DNA of 55,990 nt, from contig JAHECK010000004.1 in assembly GCA_024641785.1 (NCBI GenBank), forward strand, positions 1-55,990, in the 5' to 3' direction. The notes beneath the pieces were generated by a model, which saw nothing but the letters and a program-made list of their open reading frames with translations, was not told the origin of the DNA and made no database searches. Of this stretch, positions 52,970 through 55,990 are shown in pieces. The stretch is from Flavobacteriales bacterium. GTDB lineage: Bacteria; Bacteroidota; Bacteroidia; Flavobacteriales_D; JAHECK01. Position 1 is the stretch's first letter, and each line of letters begins with the position of its first letter. A program made the position numbers and the translations under genes.

Positions 52970-54619
52970 CTATTTCCTTTTATAAACTACTTCTCCGTTA
53001 ACATAGGTCGCCATTACTTTAATTTCAGGAATATGAATTTCGTCAACGCTCATTATATCCTGTTCTAAGATTACGAAATCGGCAAATTTTCCAAGTTCTA
53101 AACTCCCTTTTTCCATCTCTTCAAAGTTCGATAAGGCTGCCCAAATGGTCATTCCCATCAGGGCTTCTTTTCTGCTTAACTTTTGTTCCGGTAAAAAGGA
53201 TCCTTCAGGATAGCCTTTCAGATCTTTTCGAGCAACCGCAGCATAAAAGGTTTTTAATGGGTCGATATCTTCCACCGGAAAATCGGTTCCAAGCGCAACC
53301 AGACCATTTGCTTTTAATAGCGATTGATACGGGTAAGCCTCGTTCATACGCTCCATGCCTAAGCGTTCTTCAGCCCAATACATATCCGATGTAGCATGGG
53401 TTGGTTGTATGGAGGGGATGATGGAAAAATCTTTAAATTTCTGAATATCAATTTCTGTAACGATCTGGGCGTGTTCAATTCTCCATCTTAGATCATTTGT
53501 ACCACCCAATACTTTTGCATACACATCTGTAAGATAACGATTGGCCGAATCGCCGATACAATGTGTATTAAGTTGGAATCCATTCTTATAGCAGGATGCC
53601 GCAAGACTATCATAATGATCAAAACTTGCTAAAAGGAAACCCCATTCTTCAGGTTTATCTGAATAAGGTTCTAACAATGAAGCGCCTCTGGAACCAAGCG
53701 CTCCATCTGCATAAACTTTTACCGATCTCACATTTAGACGATCTGTTTTAACAGGTCCATTCGAAAAATAATAATCGAGATTATCCGGATGATCAGCGAT
53801 CATAGCGTACACTCTCATTTTCAAACTCCCTTCCTTTTGCATCGCATCAATAAGTTCAATTTGAGATCGATCAAGTCCCGCATCATCAACGGTAGTTATT
53901 CCAACTTCAAAGCAATTTTTTTGAGCCTTTAGCAAACCATTTTTTATATCATCGTCATTCATATAGGGAGCTAAAATTTCTTCAATTAAGTCCATCGCAT
54001 TATCTATTAAGATCCCGGTTAATTTACCATTCTTAAGCTCAACGATTCCTCCCTCCACAATTTGACCTACTTCAATATTTGCCATTTTTAAAGCAAAATC
54101 ATTTACGATAACTGCATGCCCATCAATCCTTCTTAAGATCACAGGTCGATCAGGAAATAATTCATTTAATCGTGTATTATCAGGAAACTCCTCTACTTCC
54201 CAGTCATTTTGATCCCATCCTATACCATATAATAGCGCTTCATTAGTGCCCAAAGAAAAAATTTGCATTCTTTCAAGAACATCATTCCATGATGTTGTCC
54301 CTACCAGATCAGCACTGGTTAATCCAAGCCCATAATAAAGAAAATGACAATGCGCATCGATAAAACCAGGATATACAAATTGCTTCTTAGCATCGATTAC
54401 ATTTTCTGATCTATACTTATTCATTATTGCCCTTTCGGCTCCTAATTCCACTACTTTTCCATCTTTTATGGCAAAAGCCTCAGCAATACTAAATTCTTCG
54501 TCGACCGTATACACTTTCGCATTATGCACAATCATGTCTACTTCTATATTTTTATAGTTACAGGATACCAGACTTAAAATCACTAACAGGGAAAAGGTCG
54601 CTCGAAACATCTTGATCAT
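52970..54619 (-). CDS. YtcJ-like amidohydrolase lipoprotein
   Basis: A 549-residue metal-dependent hydrolase of the amidohydrolase superfamily, YtcJ-like group. The lipoprotein signal peptide ends in a lipobox (LSLVSC, near residue 20), so it is exported and envelope-attached. Metal and active-site motifs are FVYPGFIDAHCHF near 87-99, YADGALGSRGASL near 300, NTHCIGDSANR near 350, IEHAQIV near 380 and LGTDFPVEDIDPL near 455. The frame has two candidate starts three codons apart (54619, 54610). Members are annotated as amidases or formamidases of uncertain substrate. It is divergent from the SCO gene. Confidence 0.88.
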   Translation of the reverse strand: MIKMFRATFSLLVILSLVSCNYKNIEVDMIVHNAKVYTVDEEFSIAEAFAIKDGKVVELGAERAIMNKYRSENVIDAKKQFVYPGFIDAHCHFLYYGLGLTSADLVGTTSWNDVLERMQIFSLGTNEALLYGIGWDQNDWEVEEFPDNTRLNELFPDRPVILRRIDGHAVIVNDFALKMANIEVGQIVEGGIVELKNGKLTGILIDNAMDLIEEILAPYMNDDDIKNGLLKAQKNCFEVGITTVDDAGLDRSQIELIDAMQKEGSLKMRVYAMIADHPDNLDYYFSNGPVKTDRLNVRSVKVYADGALGSRGASLLEPYSDKPEEWGFLLASFDHYDSLAASCYKNGFQLNTHCIGDSANRYLTDVYAKVLGGTNDLRWRIEHAQIVTEIDIQKFKDFSIIPSIQPTHATSDMYWAEERLGMERMNEAYPYQSLLKANGLVALGTDFPVEDIDPLKTFYAAVARKDLKGYPEGSFLPEQKLSRKEALMGMTIWAALSNFEEMEKGSLELGKFADFVILEQDIMSVDEIHIPEIKVMATYVNGEVVYKRK

Positions 54620-54719
54620 TTTAATTTTTTAAGGTTACAGCGAAAATGCGAATTTTTGGGGGTTTTTTCTTCATTATTTTTAATGTTAAAAATGTCACTT
54701 CCAAATAAGGATGCTTGCT

Positions 54720-54727
54720 TACATTTG
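54720..54727 (+). promoter_or_regulatory. Predicted promoter -7 element of the SCO gene
   Basis: TACATTTG, exact TAnnTTTG match, 13 bases before the start codon at 54741; no clear -33 TTG at the ideal distance. Confidence 0.5.
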
Positions 54728-54740
54728 CTAAAAAAAATTA

Positions 54741-55403
54741 ATGCCAGAAAAGAAAAAATTTCCCACTACTGTTCTTACGTTTTCTATCATATTCATAATA
54801 GGGGTTTTTATCGCTTATTTCATTCAAAAGAAAGATCGATTACCAATCTATAATCCCGCAGATATCAATCCGAGTTTGGTTGATGAATCCATTCGGAATG
54901 TGGATCATGATCATCGAATTCAATCATTTTCATTGATAAATCAACTCGGAGATACGATCACTGAAAGTACTTTTGAAGGAAAGATCTATGTCGCGGATTT
55001 TTTCTTTACTACCTGTATGAACATTTGTCCGAAGATGTCGAAACAAATGGATCGTGCTGCCGAAGAATTTAAAGCTGATGAAGAAGTGATGTTTATTTCT
55101 CATTCTGTTACACCTGTTTCAGATTCAGTTCCGGTTCTGGCAGCCTATGCCGAATTATATGGAGCAGATCCAACTAAATGGATGCTTGTAACAGGAGATA
55201 AAAAAGAAATTTATGGTCTGGCCCGAAAATTTTACTTTGCGGTAACGAGTAATGGCAAAGGAGACAGCACTGACTTTATCCATACCGAAAATTTTGTGTT
55301 GATCGATAAGGAAAAAAGGATCAGAGGTTTTTATGACGGAACTTCAAGCAAGGAAGTAGATCAACTTATTGATGATATTCGAATTCTTCAAAAGGAGTAT
55401 TAG
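54741..55403 (+). CDS. SCO1/SenC family copper chaperone
   Basis: A 220-residue membrane-anchored thioredoxin-like protein. One N-terminal transmembrane helix (about 10-29, VLTFSIIFIIGVFIAYFIQ) holds it at the periplasmic face. The copper ligands are complete: Cys92 and Cys96 in TTCMNICPKM and His181 in IHTENFVLI. The family delivers copper to the CuA site of cytochrome c oxidase, or acts as a thiol reductant there. Its start lies 13 bases after a good -7 element. It is convergent with the TonB-dependent receptor gene. A respiratory role fits an aerobe. Confidence 0.94.
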   Translation: MPEKKKFPTTVLTFSIIFIIGVFIAYFIQKKDRLPIYNPADINPSLVDESIRNVDHDHRIQSFSLINQLGDTITESTFEGKIYVADFFFTTCMNICPKMSKQMDRAAEEFKADEEVMFISHSVTPVSDSVPVLAAYAELYGADPTKWMLVTGDKKEIYGLARKFYFAVTSNGKGDSTDFIHTENFVLIDKEKRIRGFYDGTSSKEVDQLIDDIRILQKEY

Positions 55404-55433
55404 TTTAAAAAGAAAGTCAGAAGATCAATAACA

Positions 55434-55500
55434 GGTACCGCAAATAGCGCTAAGTACCGCAAATATTTTTAGCGCTTTTTCCGCGCTTTCTGCGCCTTTG
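55434..55500. repeat. GC-richer intergenic repeat block with GTACCGCAAATA units
   Basis: GTACCGCAAATA occurs twice 19 bases apart (55435-55446 and 55454-55465), followed by AGCGC-rich words up to 55500. It resembles the dispersed CGC/CAAA-type intergenic repeats seen in many bacterial genomes, sits between two convergent genes and is more GC-rich than its surroundings. Confidence 0.6.
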
Positions 55501-55503
55501 TTT

Positions 55504-55990
55504 TTAAAAATGAGCCACAATGCTTGCTTTTACATTCATTCCGGGTCCGGTGATCCCACTCGAATAAGATCGGTATCTTTCATTTAAAATATTTTCAAGT
55601 CCTAAGTCTAAACGCACCGAACTAGAAATAAACCAAGACCCTTGAAGATTTAGTACATACCAATTTGGAGAATAAGGATTCCCATTTTCATCTTTTGCAT
55701 AGAGGTATGCTTTCTCTCTTTCCGAAGGTGCCAACATATTATAATTGATACTTCCATTATAAACACCATTTAAGTCAACTCTAAATAATTTACTTTGATA
55801 TACCAGATGAAGCGCAGTCATTAATGGAGTTACATGGCGCAATTGGTCACCATTACCATCTTCTCCTCTTGTGTATACCAAATTCCCGATCACATTAAAG
55901 TTGTTTCCCAGAGCCCAATTAATTGATGACTCAATCCCATATACCCAACCATTTCCGAGGTTTTGAATCGCCTCTACCTTGCTTAGTTCT
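55504..55990 (-). CDS. TonB-dependent receptor, C-terminal fragment
   Basis: The gene enters from the right edge: the minus-strand frame is open from 55988 to the stop at 55504, so only the last ~160 residues are present and the start is outside. They contain outer-membrane barrel strands (WVYGIESSINWALGNNFNVI, TALHLVYQSKLFRVDLNGVY, then WYVLNLQGSWFIS and LDLGLENILNERYRSYSSG), where LENILNERY is the typical TonB-receptor motif 'V-x-N-L-x-N-x-x-Y', ending in the aromatic terminus (SIVAHF). It would import a siderophore, vitamin or glycan across the outer membrane. The ligand cannot be told from this end. Confidence 0.88.
   Translation of the reverse strand, partial: ELSKVEAIQNLGNGWVYGIESSINWALGNNFNVIGNLVYTRGEDGNGDQLRHVTPLMTALHLVYQSKLFRVDLNGVYNGSINYNMLAPSEREKAYLYAKDENGNPYSPNWYVLNLQGSWFISSSVRLDLGLENILNERYRSYSSGITGPGMNVKASIVAHF

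Noticed and set aside
1-55990. Phage, insertion sequence, toxin-antitoxin or defence island
   Set aside because: No integrase, transposase, terminal inverted repeats, restriction or CRISPR-type genes are found in any frame of the window.

Overview
The window is AT-rich bacterial DNA (about 36-37% GC by eye), densely packed with genes and almost certainly from the phylum Bacteroidota, probably a Cytophagia/Flavobacteriia-type environmental (perhaps marine) organism. The reasons are: type IX secretion (T9SS) C-terminal sorting signals of both the type A and gliding-associated type B kinds, SprB-type repeats, families largely confined to this phylum (DUF4199, DUF6089, DUF6134-like, secreted helix-hairpin-helix/barrel proteins), and several promoters matching the Bacteroidota -7 element TAnnTTTG. 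I see no phage, insertion sequence, CRISPR array, tRNA or rRNA.

Layout. 1-5742 (+): maltodextrin-use cluster, with a GH65 maltose/kojibiose-type phosphorylase (cut by the left edge), two GH13 lipoprotein amylases and methylglyoxal synthase. 6141-8844: a two-domain universal stress protein with a TPR tail, facing a DASS/SLC13 transporter. 8977-13304 (-): four-gene surface-polysaccharide operon (asparagine-synthetase-like amidotransferase, GT4, WcaF-like acetyltransferase, GT2). 13479-16299 (+): overlapping pair of a PorV/PorQ-like barrel and a helix-hairpin-helix/barrel protein. 16271-18567 (-): aroB-aroA. 18696-21949: proline dehydrogenase, OmpR-type response regulator, NhaA. 21991-22088 (-): the SRP RNA gene with its own near-consensus promoter and terminator. 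22180-23677 (+): DUF4199 and a dolichol-phosphate-mannose-synthase-like GT2. 23680-25817 (-): RidA, NAD-dependent sugar epimerase and a DUF3298-like lipoprotein. 25873-30790: TPR protein, unknown polytopic membrane protein, DUF6134-like protein and DUF6089 barrel. 30997-36099 (-): housekeeping genes lpdA, rsmG, ECF sigma factor, GT2 and mnmA.

36333-49780 (-) is the accessory high point, a secretome island. It holds a 2168-residue adhesin-like protein with about 25 SprB-type repeats, a PKD domain and a type B sorting domain. Just downstream is an unrecognised protein carrying what looks like a protein-kinase-type active site. Upstream are an Asp-box (BNR) T9SS protein and two tandemly duplicated PA-domain T9SS proteins. 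49916-54619 (-): DUF2490 barrel, small lipoprotein, long-chain acyl-CoA synthetase and an amidohydrolase lipoprotein. 54741-55403 (+): SCO1/SenC copper chaperone. 55504 to the right edge (-): C-terminal end of a TonB-dependent receptor.

Working together: the left cluster breaks starch-type glucans down to maltose and glucose-1-phosphate, with MgsA as a possible sugar-phosphate overflow valve. The polysaccharide operon and scattered glycosyltransferases build the cell surface. The island supplies secreted or surface-attached proteins through a T9SS encoded elsewhere. Many tail-to-tail gene pairs abut or overlap by a few bases, so transcription probably runs through between convergent genes.
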